Of a stretch of 64,000 bases of DNA, positions 15,447 to 24,731 are shown in pieces. The translations under genes were made by a program, and so were the position numbers. Numbering within the stretch: the first letter of the stretch is position 1; each line of letters begins with the position of its first letter. The DNA lies in the NCBI RefSeq assembly GCF_000331305.1, contig NZ_KB217480.1, positions 47,787-111,786 on the forward strand, in the 5' to 3' direction. This DNA is from Calothrix sp. PCC 7103. Its GTDB lineage: Bacteria; Cyanobacteriota; Cyanobacteriia; Cyanobacteriales; Nostocaceae. The notes under the pieces were generated by a model. That model did not search any database, was not told the DNA's origin, and saw only the letters and a program-made list of their open reading frames with translations.

Positions 15447-15891
15447 ATGCACATCACTCTTCGTTCCATATCAGAAGCTGACTTTAAGTTCATCTACGAA
15501 GTAACGAGAGTAACAATGCAAACCTATGTAGAACAAACTTGGGGAAGTTGGGTTGATTTTGAGCAGCGAACAATAATTTACGATTCAATTAATTTGTCAA
15601 CGCATCAAATTATTCAGATTGACGGTCAAGATGTTGGATGTTTGGCAGTCGAGATACACCTAAGCCACATGCAATTAACGAAACTGTATGTACTACCTAA
15701 TTTTCAGCGTCGTGGCATTGGTACAGTTCTTATCAGGCAGTTAATTAATGAAGCTAAAGCGCATAAAATACCCTTACGGCGCGCGAGTTTTAGCAGTTAA
15801 TCCAGCACGTAAACTCTATGAACGCGAAGGTTTTATTGTTCAAACACAAACAAAGGAGAGAATCCACATGGAGTATGCTCCCGTCAAGTGA
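15447..15891 (+). pseudogene. GNAT acetyltransferase with a frameshift
   Basis: The first frame (MHITLRSISEADFKFIYEVT, then LTKLYVLPNFQRRGIGTVLI with the Q/RxxGxG acetyl-CoA loop) stops at 15800. The homologous continuation is in another frame: ARVLAVNPARKLYEREGFIV through to MEYAPVK and the stop at 15889-15891. The break lies around 15778-15785 in GGCGCGCGAG. One small indel repairs a full ~147-residue enzyme, so this is either a recent mutation or a sequence error. Confidence 0.75.
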
Positions 15892-16007
15892 AGTTGCGTC
15901 TTCGATTATCAATATTAGAAGATACCGTGGCGCCGACTTTAACATACGATAGTTGTGCAAGTGGCGCCAAGTGCATGTACCAAAATTTATACTAGTACTG
16001 CGTTTCC

Positions 16008-16802
16008 CTACTTTTTAAGGTTTTTTTGAACAGTTTCTACATCTAGCTCTAAGCGTTCTGCTATCTGCTCAGTATTTAACCCTAACTCCTGTAAGATAGA
16101 AATCGTCTTCAGTTTCTGTTTGAGTTCTCCCTCTTGTTCTCCCTCTTGTTTACCTTCTAAAAAAACTTTACTTTTTCTTAGCGATTCTAAATCAAGCATG
16201 ACTTCTAGTTCCTTTACTGTTAGGCTTGGAAATTTATCAATCACAACCGTTTGAATAAATTGTAGTACTTTTTCTTGTAAAGCAGCATTGGTAATTTCTG
16301 AAGTTGCTTTACTCATTAACTGTCGAGCAAATTCCCCAGTTTTCTTTTTGACTCTTTTTTCGACGACCAAACGCATGATTCCCACACTCAAAGATTGATT
16401 AGGTTGTTTTCCAAGTTCGTCTAGATAAAAGCAACGTAAAACTGGTAAAAAAATCTTTAAATATGGTGGAAAACTTTTTTCAGTGCTGCGTTTGTCGTAG
16501 ATAACAATAGCGTGCCATTTTTCATTGGGTGGTTTGTATTGAGTCAAATACATTATTATTTTCCCGAAAAAGGTATCATAAAAGTTAGTGTCTTTATAAG
16601 CTTGCGCTTCAATGAAATAAATTGGTGCAAAGCTATATCCAGGGCGTGTTACAAGTAAGCCATCTAAACGATAACCTTGTTGCTTTATTTCGGGCGCGCT
16701 GTATTCGTATATACTTTTATCACGTGGTGATTCCCCTATCAATTCAAAGAATAATTCCGGCAATTCTTTGAAGATTTTATAAAAAAGTGGGTCGGCTGTC
16801 AT
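16008..16802 (-). CDS. DUF2887 / Rpn-type PD-(D/E)XK family protein
   Basis: 264 residues. The N-terminus TADPLFYKIFKELPELFFEL, then YRLDGLLVTRPGYSFAPIYFIEAQAYKD, contains the D...ExQ core of the Rpn/PDDEXK group, widespread in cyanobacteria and annotated as recombination-promoting or putative transposase proteins. The C-terminus has GKQEGEQEGELKQK repeats followed by a small HTH-like ILQELGLNTEQIAERLELDV. A complete member by length. It follows the STAND gene at 16998 with a ~195-bp gap on the same strand. Confidence 0.82.
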   Translation of the reverse strand: MTADPLFYKIFKELPELFFELIGESPRDKSIYEYSAPEIKQQGYRLDGLLVTRPGYSFAPIYFIEAQAYKDTNFYDTFFGKIIMYLTQYKPPNEKWHAIVIYDKRSTEKSFPPYLKIFLPVLRCFYLDELGKQPNQSLSVGIMRLVVEKRVKKKTGEFARQLMSKATSEITNAALQEKVLQFIQTVVIDKFPSLTVKELEVMLDLESLRKSKVFLEGKQEGEQEGELKQKLKTISILQELGLNTEQIAERLELDVETVQKNLKK

Positions 16803-16997
16803 TCACTTTTCTCACTCATAGTGGAGATGCAATTATTTGATAGTACGATATCATTACATACTTCTTTTATTTTTGATGATAAATAAATATTTACAGTAAC
16901 ATTTTCAGTCAATCTTTATGTTATAAATAAAACATTAAATAGAGTTGCGGAAATTATTATAGAACTATTAGGTGGAATCTCACAAATGATAAAGATT

Positions 16998-17879
16998 TTA
17001 CCGCAAGAGAGCAAGCCACTGAGAAAAATGAGGATGATAGAAACTGTATTTAGTTTCCTTATCAATTTGCTGTTGTTGCAAAAACTCAAACCAACCGTCT
17101 AACACTTCTTCTACGTCATATTCATCTTCATTGGTTGCCTCGGCAAGTTCCCTGACTGATATTCCTTGATGAGCAACTGCGAGAACCCTTAATACTTTCT
17201 CTGCAATATCTGTTAACGTAGTTTGCCCGGAGGGCGATACACCTCTGGAATGCATTTTCTGCCAATGTTGGGTAAATGCTGACTCGTCATCCCAATTTTT
17301 TAAATCATACTCTGATAAATCGAGGACAAAGGACGGCGCCTCAATTAATAAACCAGATTTTTCTTTCTTGAAAGGACGACGGGTAAGAATAAAATAAACC
17401 CCTTGGGGAAGATATCGGGGAAGATAAAATAAGTTTGTTCCTAGTGGTTGGTTATCTTCGTTGATTGCATCTAGTGCATCAATGGCAATAATTAATTTTT
17501 GGTCGGGCGCCAGTTGTTCGCTGATTTGCTGTAATAGTAGAGATAGGTGTAGAGATGTAAATGGCGCCTCTACTATAATATTGCCCGTAGTCACAAGTTG
17601 AGTACAAATATATTGGATAAATTTCTCAGCAGTATTTTTACCTTCTACCTGGGCGTTGTAATAGATAATAATATTCGGGTTGAAGTTGCAAGTAGCAAAT
17701 TTAGCTAAGATAGCACTTTTACCGCTACCAGGGGCGCCGATAATGGTAAAATAACCCCGATTATGTTTGTGGAGAAAATTATCGATAGCGCTAAATACAA
17801 ATTCGCAGTTGAGAAAATTTTGACTTTTCTCCCAAATGATTTGTTGAAACGAGCTATCTAATTGAGGTGGAGCGTTCAT
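16998..17879 (-). CDS. Small STAND-type NTPase with C-terminal winged helix
   Basis: 293 residues. FVFSAIDNFLHKHNRGYFTI leads to Walker A IIGAPGSGKSAILAKF at about residues 43-58. Walker B is KLIIAIDALDAI (~130-141), and the sensor is VYFILTRRPF. Compared with the paralogues at 24732 and 29583, a stretch of roughly 75 helical residues after the sensor is missing. The C-terminal winged-helix part ISVRELAEATNEDEYDVEEV remains. ATG overlaps the TGA of the upstream WD40 gene, so the two are translationally coupled. It is probably the nucleotide switch that works with that WD40 sensor. Confidence 0.82.
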   Translation of the reverse strand: MNAPPQLDSSFQQIIWEKSQNFLNCEFVFSAIDNFLHKHNRGYFTIIGAPGSGKSAILAKFATCNFNPNIIIYYNAQVEGKNTAEKFIQYICTQLVTTGNIIVEAPFTSLHLSLLLQQISEQLAPDQKLIIAIDALDAINEDNQPLGTNLFYLPRYLPQGVYFILTRRPFKKEKSGLLIEAPSFVLDLSEYDLKNWDDESAFTQHWQKMHSRGVSPSGQTTLTDIAEKVLRVLAVAHQGISVRELAEATNEDEYDVEEVLDGWFEFLQQQQIDKETKYSFYHPHFSQWLALLR

Positions 17880-20167
17880 GACTGTACCTCCATACCTTCT
17901 AAACGGAGGAAATGTAGTTTTCCTGATTCATCACCTGCGATTATTGTGGCATTATCTGGGGTAATCGCACAGCAATTTACATTACCTTCACATGTAAACG
18001 TGACAATTTCCTTTGCGGTTGCGAACTCCCAAATTTTAATTGTTTTGTCATCAGAAGCAGAAGCGATATATTTACCATCGCTGCTAAAGGCGACTGCATT
18101 AACCGAACTACTATGACCAGTCAGGGTATGAATTTCTCTTTTTCGTTTTATTATATTCTCAATAAATTTTAAAAATACTCTCTTTATAGTTCCTAGTTTC
18201 CAAACTTTAATTGTGTTGTCATCAGAACCAGAAACGACGTATTTACCATCGCTACTAAGGGCAACTGAATTAACCGAGTGACTATGACCAGTGAGTGTGT
18301 GAATAACATTACCACTTGATACTTCTAAAATTTGGATTGTACCGTTAAAACAACCAAAAATAACGTATTTACCTTCGCAGATGAAGTCGGCTGTATTAAT
18401 AGAGGTGTATTCAATAGTCAGGGTTTGAATAACATTTCCAGTTGACAATTCCCAAATTTTGATTGTACTGTCACCAGAACCAGAAGCGATGTATTTACCA
18501 TCACTGCTGAGGGCAACTGCTTTAACCCAGGCTTTATGACCAGTGAGAGTGTGAATAATATTACCGCTAGCAAATTCCCAAATTTTGATTGTTTTGTCCC
18601 AAGAACCAGAAGCAACGTATTTACCATCACTGCTTAGGACGACTGCTGTAACACAGTTACTATGATCAGTTAGGGTAAGAATTTCCTTTCTGGTTGCAAA
18701 ATCCCAAGTTTTGATTGTTTTGTCCCAAGAACCAGAAGCAAAGTATTTACCGTCGCTGCTGAGAGCGACTGAAGTCACTTGTTGACTATGAGCAGTTTGA
18801 GTGTAAATTTCCTTTTTGGGTGCAAATTCCCAAATTTTGATTGTACCATCTACAGAACTAGAAACGATGTATTTTCCATTGCTGGTGAGGGCGACAGCAA
18901 CAACCGAGTTACTATGACCGATTAGGGTGTAAATTTCCTTTGCGGTTGCAAATTCCCAAATTTTGATTGTTCTGTCCACAGAACCAGAAACAATGTACTT
19001 ACCATCGCTGCTGAGAGCTATCGCAATAACAGAGTCACTATGACTAGTCAGGGTATAAATTTCTTTTCCACTTGCAAATTCCCAAACTTTGATTGTTCTG
19101 TCCACAGAACCAGAAACGATGTATTTACTATCGCGACTAAGGACGACTGTAATAACAGAGTCACTATGACCAGTTATGGTATAAATTTCTTTTCCAGTTG
19201 CAAATTCCCAAACTTTGATTGTTTTGTCACTAGAAGCAGAAACGAGGTATTTACTATCCCTGCTGAGAGCGACCGCATTAACCCAGCCATCATGACCAGT
19301 TAGGGTATAAATTTCTTTTCCAGTTGCAAACTCCCAAACTTTGATTGTTTTGTCCCTAGAAGCAGAAACGAGGTATTTATTATCGCTGCTAAGAACAACT
19401 GCTTCAATGTCGTCACTATGACCCGTTAAAGTGCAAATAACATTACCGCTTACAAATTCCCAGATTTTGATTGTATTGTCATTAGAACCAGAAACAACGT
19501 ATTTATCATCGCTGCTGAGAGCAATTGTATTAATCCGGTCATCATGACTAGTCCGGGTGCAAATAACATTACCGCTTGTAAATTCCCAGATTTTGATTGT
19601 ATTGTCATTAGAACCAGAAACAACGTATTTATCATCGCTGCTGAGAGTGACTGCATTAACCCAGCTACTATGACCAGCGAAGGTACGAATTAACCCGTTA
19701 CCGGAAGGAGTTAAGCTTGCTGTAAGAGGACGTAACCAGATAATTTTTGTTTGTGATATTTGTTGCAGTAAATTTTGAATTATTGTTCGATTTTCAAAAG
19801 GTAGTAAACGCCCTGTTAATTGTCCCGCAAGTTGTTTTGTATCTTGGTTAATAACATATGCTGACATTTGCAAAGCTTGCTGAATAATTTTTAAATTTTC
19901 TAAAGTTTCGGAATTATCTTCTTGAGAATTATCTTTGTTATGTATTAATGAGTTATTCTCGACTAATTCGCAATCATCAATAAGTAGCTGTACACCAAAT
20001 ATAGGATTATTAATTTTGGCTTCTATAAAGTCATAATTAGTTACTAATCGAAAGTATTGGTTAAACTTTTCTATTGTATGTGCATTAACTAAACTACGCA
20101 AATTACCAAGAAAATTAACTTGTTTACTCTCCTTCATTTTCGCTAGCTTATCAGCAATTTGTCCCAT
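17876..20167 (-). CDS. WD40 double-propeller protein, paralogue 1
   Basis: 763 residues. The N-terminal ~165 residues form a conserved helical domain shared with the three paralogues upstream (MGQIADKLAKMKESKQVNFL, AGQLTGRLLPFEN, WLRPLTASLTPSGNGLIRTF). About 14 WD40 repeats of ~42 residues follow, each with GH...SSDGKYVVSGSxDxTIKIWEF, enough for two seven-bladed propellers. One blade carries a longer insert (FIENIIKRKREI). The C-terminus ends with VTFTCEGNVNCCAITPDNAT and HFLRLEG, conserved in all paralogues. The 3' end overlaps the STAND gene (ATGA). Likely the sensor half of an APAF-1-like switch. Confidence 0.88.
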   Translation of the reverse strand: MGQIADKLAKMKESKQVNFLGNLRSLVNAHTIEKFNQYFRLVTNYDFIEAKINNPIFGVQLLIDDCELVENNSLIHNKDNSQEDNSETLENLKIIQQALQMSAYVINQDTKQLAGQLTGRLLPFENRTIIQNLLQQISQTKIIWLRPLTASLTPSGNGLIRTFAGHSSWVNAVTLSSDDKYVVSGSNDNTIKIWEFTSGNVICTRTSHDDRINTIALSSDDKYVVSGSNDNTIKIWEFVSGNVICTLTGHSDDIEAVVLSSDNKYLVSASRDKTIKVWEFATGKEIYTLTGHDGWVNAVALSRDSKYLVSASSDKTIKVWEFATGKEIYTITGHSDSVITVVLSRDSKYIVSGSVDRTIKVWEFASGKEIYTLTSHSDSVIAIALSSDGKYIVSGSVDRTIKIWEFATAKEIYTLIGHSNSVVAVALTSNGKYIVSSSVDGTIKIWEFAPKKEIYTQTAHSQQVTSVALSSDGKYFASGSWDKTIKTWDFATRKEILTLTDHSNCVTAVVLSSDGKYVASGSWDKTIKIWEFASGNIIHTLTGHKAWVKAVALSSDGKYIASGSGDSTIKIWELSTGNVIQTLTIEYTSINTADFICEGKYVIFGCFNGTIQILEVSSGNVIHTLTGHSHSVNSVALSSDGKYVVSGSDDNTIKVWKLGTIKRVFLKFIENIIKRKREIHTLTGHSSSVNAVAFSSDGKYIASASDDKTIKIWEFATAKEIVTFTCEGNVNCCAITPDNATIIAGDESGKLHFLRLEGMEVQS

Positions 20168-20212
20168 ATCTATTGTCTTGATAATTCATTTAAATAGTTA
20201 ACGGTAATATAC

Positions 20213-20331
20213 TCATAAATCATACACATAATTTGCAATACTTTGATTGACCTCCTCAAATAGTTTCCTTTTTTTATCTAATTTTCTTTGACCTGTTGAA
20301 ACGAGCTATCTAATTGAGGTGGAGCGTTCAT
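20213..20331 (-). pseudogene. STAND gene scar between two WD40 genes
   Basis: Starting in the ATGA overlap with the WD40 gene at 20328, the DNA encodes MNAPPQLDSSFQQ, identical to the start of the STAND protein at 17879. After a junction it switches frame to GQRKLDKKRKLFEEVNQSIA-NYVYDL and stop, which is the C-terminus of the larger STAND paralogues (24732, 29583). The whole NTPase core between has been deleted. Confidence 0.8.
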
Positions 20332-22577
20332 GACTGTACATCCATACCTTCTAAATAGAGGAAATGGACGTTTCCGGCTGCGTCACCTGCGATTATTGTG
20401 GCATTATCTGGGGTAATAGCACAGGAATGTATATTACCTTCACCTGTAAATGTCATGATTTCCTCTCCGGTTGCAAATTCCCAAACTTTTATTGTATTGT
20501 CACTAGAACCAGAAACAATGTATTTACTATCGCTACTCAGAGCGACTGCATTAACTGAGTAACTATGACCAGTCAGGGTGCGAATCACATTTCCTGTTCC
20601 TAATTCCCATATTTTTATTGTTTCATCATCAGAACCAGAAACAACGTATTTACCATCGCTACTGAGAGCGATTGCACAAACCCAGCTACTATGACTAGTC
20701 AAGGTGCAAATCACATTTCCTGTTCCTAATTCCCATATTTTTATTGTTTGGTCATTAGAACCAGAAAAAATGTATTTATCATCGCTGTCCAGAGCCACTG
20801 CATTTACCATGCTACTACTATGAGCATTCAGGGTGCAAATCACATTTCCTGTTGCGAATTCCCATATTTTTATTGTTTTGTCACTAGAACCGGAAACAAC
20901 GTATTTACCATCGCTAGATAGAGCAACTGTATTAACCCAGTGACGATGACCAGTAAGGATGCGAATCACATTTCCTGTTGCGAATTCCCATATTTTTATT
21001 GTTTTGTCATCAGAACCAGAAACAATGTATTTACCATCGCTAGATAAAGCAACCGTATTAACAGAGTAATTATGGCTGCTCAGGGTACGAATCACATTTC
21101 CTGTTGCGAATTCCCATATTTTTATTGTTTTGTCATCAGAACCAGAAACAATGTATTTACCATCGCTACTAAGAGCGACTGTATAAACCATGCTACTATG
21201 ACTATTCAGGGAGCGAATCACATTTCCTGTTATTAATTCCCATACTTTTATTGTTTCATCCCTAGAACCAGAAACAAAGTATTTATCATCGCTGCTAATA
21301 GCAACTGTATTAACGTCGCTACTATGACCAGTAAGGGAGTGAATCACATTTCCTGTTTCTAATTCCCATATTTTTATTGTTTTGTCTAAAGAACCAGAAG
21401 CAACGTATTTACCATCACTGCTAATAGCAACTGCATTAACGTAGCCACTATGACCAGCCAGAGTGCGAATCACATTTCCTGTTTCTAATTTCCATATTTT
21501 TATTGTTTCGTCCCTAGAACCGGAAACAACGTATTTACTATCACTGCTGACAACGACTGCGTTAACGGAGTAACTATGACCAGTCAGGGTAAGAAACACA
21601 TTGCCTGTTGCAAATTCCCATATTTTTATTGTTTCATCATCAGAACCGGAAATAACGTATTTACTATCACTGCTGACAGCGACTGCATTAACCGAGTTAT
21701 TATGACCAGTTAGGGTACGAATCACATTTCCTGTTCCTAATTTCCATATTTTTATTGTGTCATCAATAGAACCAGAAACAACGTATTTACCATCACTGCT
21801 GACAGCGACTGCATTAACTGAGGAACTATGACCAGTCAGGGTACGAATCACATTTCCTGTTTCTAATTCCCATATTTTTATTGTTTTGTCCCTAGAGCCA
21901 GAAATAACGTATTTACTATCGCTGCTGATGGCAACTGCATTAACCGAGTCATTATGACCAGTCAGGGTACGAATCACGTTTCCTGTTGTTAATTTCCATA
22001 TTTTTATTGTTTTGTCCAAAGAACCAGAAATAACGTATTTGCCATCACTGCTGACAGCGACTGCATTAACATGGAAACTATGGCCAGTCAGAGTGCGAAC
22101 TAACCCGTTACCAGGAGGAGTTAAGCTTGCTGTAATAGGACGCAACCAGATAATTTTGGTTTGCGATATTTGTTGTAGTAATTTATGAATTGTTGTTTGG
22201 TTTTCAAAGAGCAGTAAACGTCCTGTTAATTGTTCCGCAAGTTGTTTTGCATTTTGATTAATAACATGTGCTGATAGTTGTAAAGCTTGTTTAATAATTT
22301 TTAAACTACCTAAAGTTTCCGCATTACGTTCTTGATAATTATATTGAAGATTAGTTAATGAGGTATTCTCTATTAATTCGTAGTCTTCAATGAGTAACTG
22401 TACCCCAAATTTAGGATGATTAATCTTAGCTTCTATAAAGTCGTAATCGGTTAGTAATCGAAAGTATTGGTCAAACAGTTCTTTTGTTCTTGCATTAACT
22501 AGGGTACGCAAATTGCCAAGATAAGCAACCTGCTTACTCTCCTTCATTTTAGATAGCTTATTAGCAATTTGTCCCAT
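20328..22577 (-). CDS. WD40 double-propeller protein, paralogue 2
   Basis: 749 residues with the same helical N-terminal domain (to ~165) and about 14 very regular WD40 repeats (SVNAVAVSSDGKYVVSGSxD, TIKIWELETGNVIRTLTGH). At DNA level the repeats have a 126-bp period and are much more alike than in paralogue 3, pointing to recent internal duplication or gene conversion. It ends in FTGEGNIHSCAITPDNATII and HFLYLEGMDVQS. It is preceded by a STAND scar (22580-22647) and followed by another (20213-20331). I saw no GGCGCC in the gene, unlike its surroundings. Confidence 0.88.
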   Translation of the reverse strand: MGQIANKLSKMKESKQVAYLGNLRTLVNARTKELFDQYFRLLTDYDFIEAKINHPKFGVQLLIEDYELIENTSLTNLQYNYQERNAETLGSLKIIKQALQLSAHVINQNAKQLAEQLTGRLLLFENQTTIHKLLQQISQTKIIWLRPITASLTPPGNGLVRTLTGHSFHVNAVAVSSDGKYVISGSLDKTIKIWKLTTGNVIRTLTGHNDSVNAVAISSDSKYVISGSRDKTIKIWELETGNVIRTLTGHSSSVNAVAVSSDGKYVVSGSIDDTIKIWKLGTGNVIRTLTGHNNSVNAVAVSSDSKYVISGSDDETIKIWEFATGNVFLTLTGHSYSVNAVVVSSDSKYVVSGSRDETIKIWKLETGNVIRTLAGHSGYVNAVAISSDGKYVASGSLDKTIKIWELETGNVIHSLTGHSSDVNTVAISSDDKYFVSGSRDETIKVWELITGNVIRSLNSHSSMVYTVALSSDGKYIVSGSDDKTIKIWEFATGNVIRTLSSHNYSVNTVALSSDGKYIVSGSDDKTIKIWEFATGNVIRILTGHRHWVNTVALSSDGKYVVSGSSDKTIKIWEFATGNVICTLNAHSSSMVNAVALDSDDKYIFSGSNDQTIKIWELGTGNVICTLTSHSSWVCAIALSSDGKYVVSGSDDETIKIWELGTGNVIRTLTGHSYSVNAVALSSDSKYIVSGSSDNTIKVWEFATGEEIMTFTGEGNIHSCAITPDNATIIAGDAAGNVHFLYLEGMDVQS

Positions 22578-22579
22578 AT

Positions 22580-22647
22580 TTATGAATTTTGACTTTTCCC
22601 AATATTAGTTTTTGAAATTGCAAATGTAATTGAGACCTAGTGTTCAT
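22580..22647 (-). pseudogene. STAND gene scar (first ~20 codons)
   Basis: From ATG 22647 the frame reads MNTRSQLHLQFQKLILGKVK, aligning with MNAPPQLDSSFQQIIWEKSQ of the STAND protein at 17879. It then runs straight into the start of the next WD40 gene. The WD40 gene upstream ends just before it, the same arrangement as at 17876/17879. It is therefore the leftover 5' end of a deleted STAND gene. Confidence 0.7.
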
Positions 22648-22649
22648 AA

Positions 22650-24527
22650 TTATACCTCAAAACCTTCCAAGCGTAGGAAATGTACTTTCCCCGATGCATC
22701 ACCAACTGCTACTGTTACACCGTCGGAAGCGATTGCACAACATCTGATTTCACTTTCTCCAGTAAAATTGGTGATAATTTTTTTTGTAAAAGCATCCCAT
22801 ACTTTAATAGTTTCATTACCTGAAGACCAAATTTGAAGCATTCCATTATAGGTTGTAGCAAGAAGGAAAGGCAAAGTATTAATAATGCTATGGAAGATAC
22901 ATTCTATGTTGCTAGCTTTAAATTGAAAAAGTCTGTTATCACTATTATCTCCCAAAGTAAGTGCTGATGTACTTTTACCATGTATGTTATCTTCAATTCT
23001 CCAAGTATCCACTTTCCATAATATAAAGCTGTCATCTTTCGCAGCAGAAATTAAATATTCTCCATTAGGAGTAAATGCAACTACTTCTACTGAGCTTTTA
23101 TGACCAGTTTCTCTATAGTATTCAGTATCAGTACAATTGTTGTAAATGTATTTTTCTATGTTCCAAACTTTGATGGTATATTCGTTTGAAGGAAAAGAAA
23201 TGATACTACTTCCTGACCCAGAAATTATATTTTTGCTGTCAGAAGTGGTTGCGACTGCAAAAACTGAATTTGTGTGAGCATTAATAACACCTTCATTCTC
23301 CCAAGTTCCTGCTTTCCAAATTTTAATAGTTTTATCTTCCGAAACAGAAATTATTCGTTTTGCATCTGTAGTAAAACATATATTACGTACCGCATGACTA
23401 TGACCTTGAAATATATATTCTTTCTTCCAAGTATCAATATTCAAAATTGTAATAGTCCCATCATGCAAACCACAAATTAATAACTTTTTCTCAGGAATAA
23501 CTAAAATAGTGTATATTATGTCACTCTCATTGATAGTAAATTGTTCTTTTCCTGTTTCTAAATCCCAAATTTTGAGAATATTATATGAACCTGAAATTAT
23601 AAAATTTTTATCACATTGACTAATAAGTGCAACTGCCTGTATAGAAGCAGTATGACCAGAAAGCGTATGCAATACTTCGCAAGTGTTTAAATCCCAAACT
23701 TTAACAAAAGTGTCAGATGATGCAGAAATTATCTTTGAACCATCAGGAGTTAGTATAATGGCATTAATTATACTATTGTGACCAGTGAGAGTAGTTACTA
23801 ATTCTCCTGTTTCTAATTTCCAAACTTTAATGGTGTTGTCATCAGAACCAGAAACAACGTATTTCCCATTACTGCTCAAGGCTACTGCATTAACTGAGTC
23901 ACTATGACCAGTAAGGGTGCGAATGACATTACCGCGCGCTATATCCCAAATTTTAATTGTATGGTCAGAAGAAGCAGAAACCACGTATTTATCATCGCTG
24001 CTAACGGCAACTGCATTAACTGAGTCACTATGACCAGTCAAGGTACGAATTAACCCATTACCGGGAGAAGTTAAGCTCGCTGTGAGAGGACGCAACCAGG
24101 TAATTTTGGTTTGCGATATTTGTTGTAGTAATTTTTGAATTGTTGTTTGGTTTTCAAAGATCAGTAAACGTCCTGTTAGTTGTCCCGCTAGTTGCTTTGC
24201 ATCTTGGTTAATAACATGTGCCGACAGTTGCAACGCTTGTTTAATAATTTTTAAATTATTTAGAGTTGCCGTATTATCTTCTTGATAATTATCTTGAAAA
24301 TTTATTAATGAGGTGTCCTCAATCAGATCATAATCTTCAATGAGTAACTGTATTCCAAACTTGTCATGATTAATTTTAGCTTCAATAAAATCATAATCGG
24401 TTAATAATCGATAATATTGGTTAAATCTCTCAATTGTATTTGCATCAACTAAGCTACGCAAATTACCAAAGTATTTAACTCGGTCACTCTCCTTTATCTT
24501 CGCTAGCTTGTCAGCTATTTCTCCCAT
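22650..24527 (-). CDS. WD40 protein, paralogue 3 (diverged repeats)
   Basis: 625 residues. The first 165 match the common helical domain. The first three blades are of the regular type (SVNAVAVSSDDKYVVSASSD). The rest, roughly eight units, are strongly diverged (GSKIISASSDTFVKVWDLNT, KRIISVSEDKTIKIWKAGTW, GEYLISAAKDDSFILWKVDT), indicating an old propeller that escaped the homogenisation seen in paralogues 1, 2 and 4. The C-terminal signature IRCCAIASDGVTVAVGDASG is kept. It is 205 bp downstream of the CHAT-STAND gene, its probable partner. Confidence 0.85.
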   Translation of the reverse strand: MGEIADKLAKIKESDRVKYFGNLRSLVDANTIERFNQYYRLLTDYDFIEAKINHDKFGIQLLIEDYDLIEDTSLINFQDNYQEDNTATLNNLKIIKQALQLSAHVINQDAKQLAGQLTGRLLIFENQTTIQKLLQQISQTKITWLRPLTASLTSPGNGLIRTLTGHSDSVNAVAVSSDDKYVVSASSDHTIKIWDIARGNVIRTLTGHSDSVNAVALSSNGKYVVSGSDDNTIKVWKLETGELVTTLTGHNSIINAIILTPDGSKIISASSDTFVKVWDLNTCEVLHTLSGHTASIQAVALISQCDKNFIISGSYNILKIWDLETGKEQFTINESDIIYTILVIPEKKLLICGLHDGTITILNIDTWKKEYIFQGHSHAVRNICFTTDAKRIISVSEDKTIKIWKAGTWENEGVINAHTNSVFAVATTSDSKNIISGSGSSIISFPSNEYTIKVWNIEKYIYNNCTDTEYYRETGHKSSVEVVAFTPNGEYLISAAKDDSFILWKVDTWRIEDNIHGKSTSALTLGDNSDNRLFQFKASNIECIFHSIINTLPFLLATTYNGMLQIWSSGNETIKVWDAFTKKIITNFTGESEIRCCAIASDGVTVAVGDASGKVHFLRLEGFEV

Positions 24528-24599
24528 ATATCTTACCTTAATAATTTATCGAAATAATTAGCATAAATTATGTTTAGGGAGAGTATCCTATTTTTCAAA

Positions 24600-24715
24600 T
24601 TATAAATTGTCATTCGGAGAGTTGCGTGAAACAAAGCTTTTTTCTTAGGTTAAAATCTTGGTTATATTCAAGTTGTTAAGATGCTTCGTTCCTCAGCATG
24701 ACATAATTTTTAAAA
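24600..24715. repeat. REP-type repeat between CHAT-STAND and WD40 genes
   Basis: The stretch contains AAGATGCTTCGTTCCTCAGC followed by ATGACA, the end of the dispersed repeat also seen at 39506-39624 and inside the methyltransferase gene (46405-46432). It separates two genes that are probably functionally paired. Confidence 0.45.
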
Positions 24716-24731
24716 TTGGGATGCTCTCTAT

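Noticed and set aside
18418-19656. Short frames overlapping the WD40 repeats on either strand
   Set aside because: They are repeated shadows caused by the 126-bp period of the WD40 DNA and have no distinct features.
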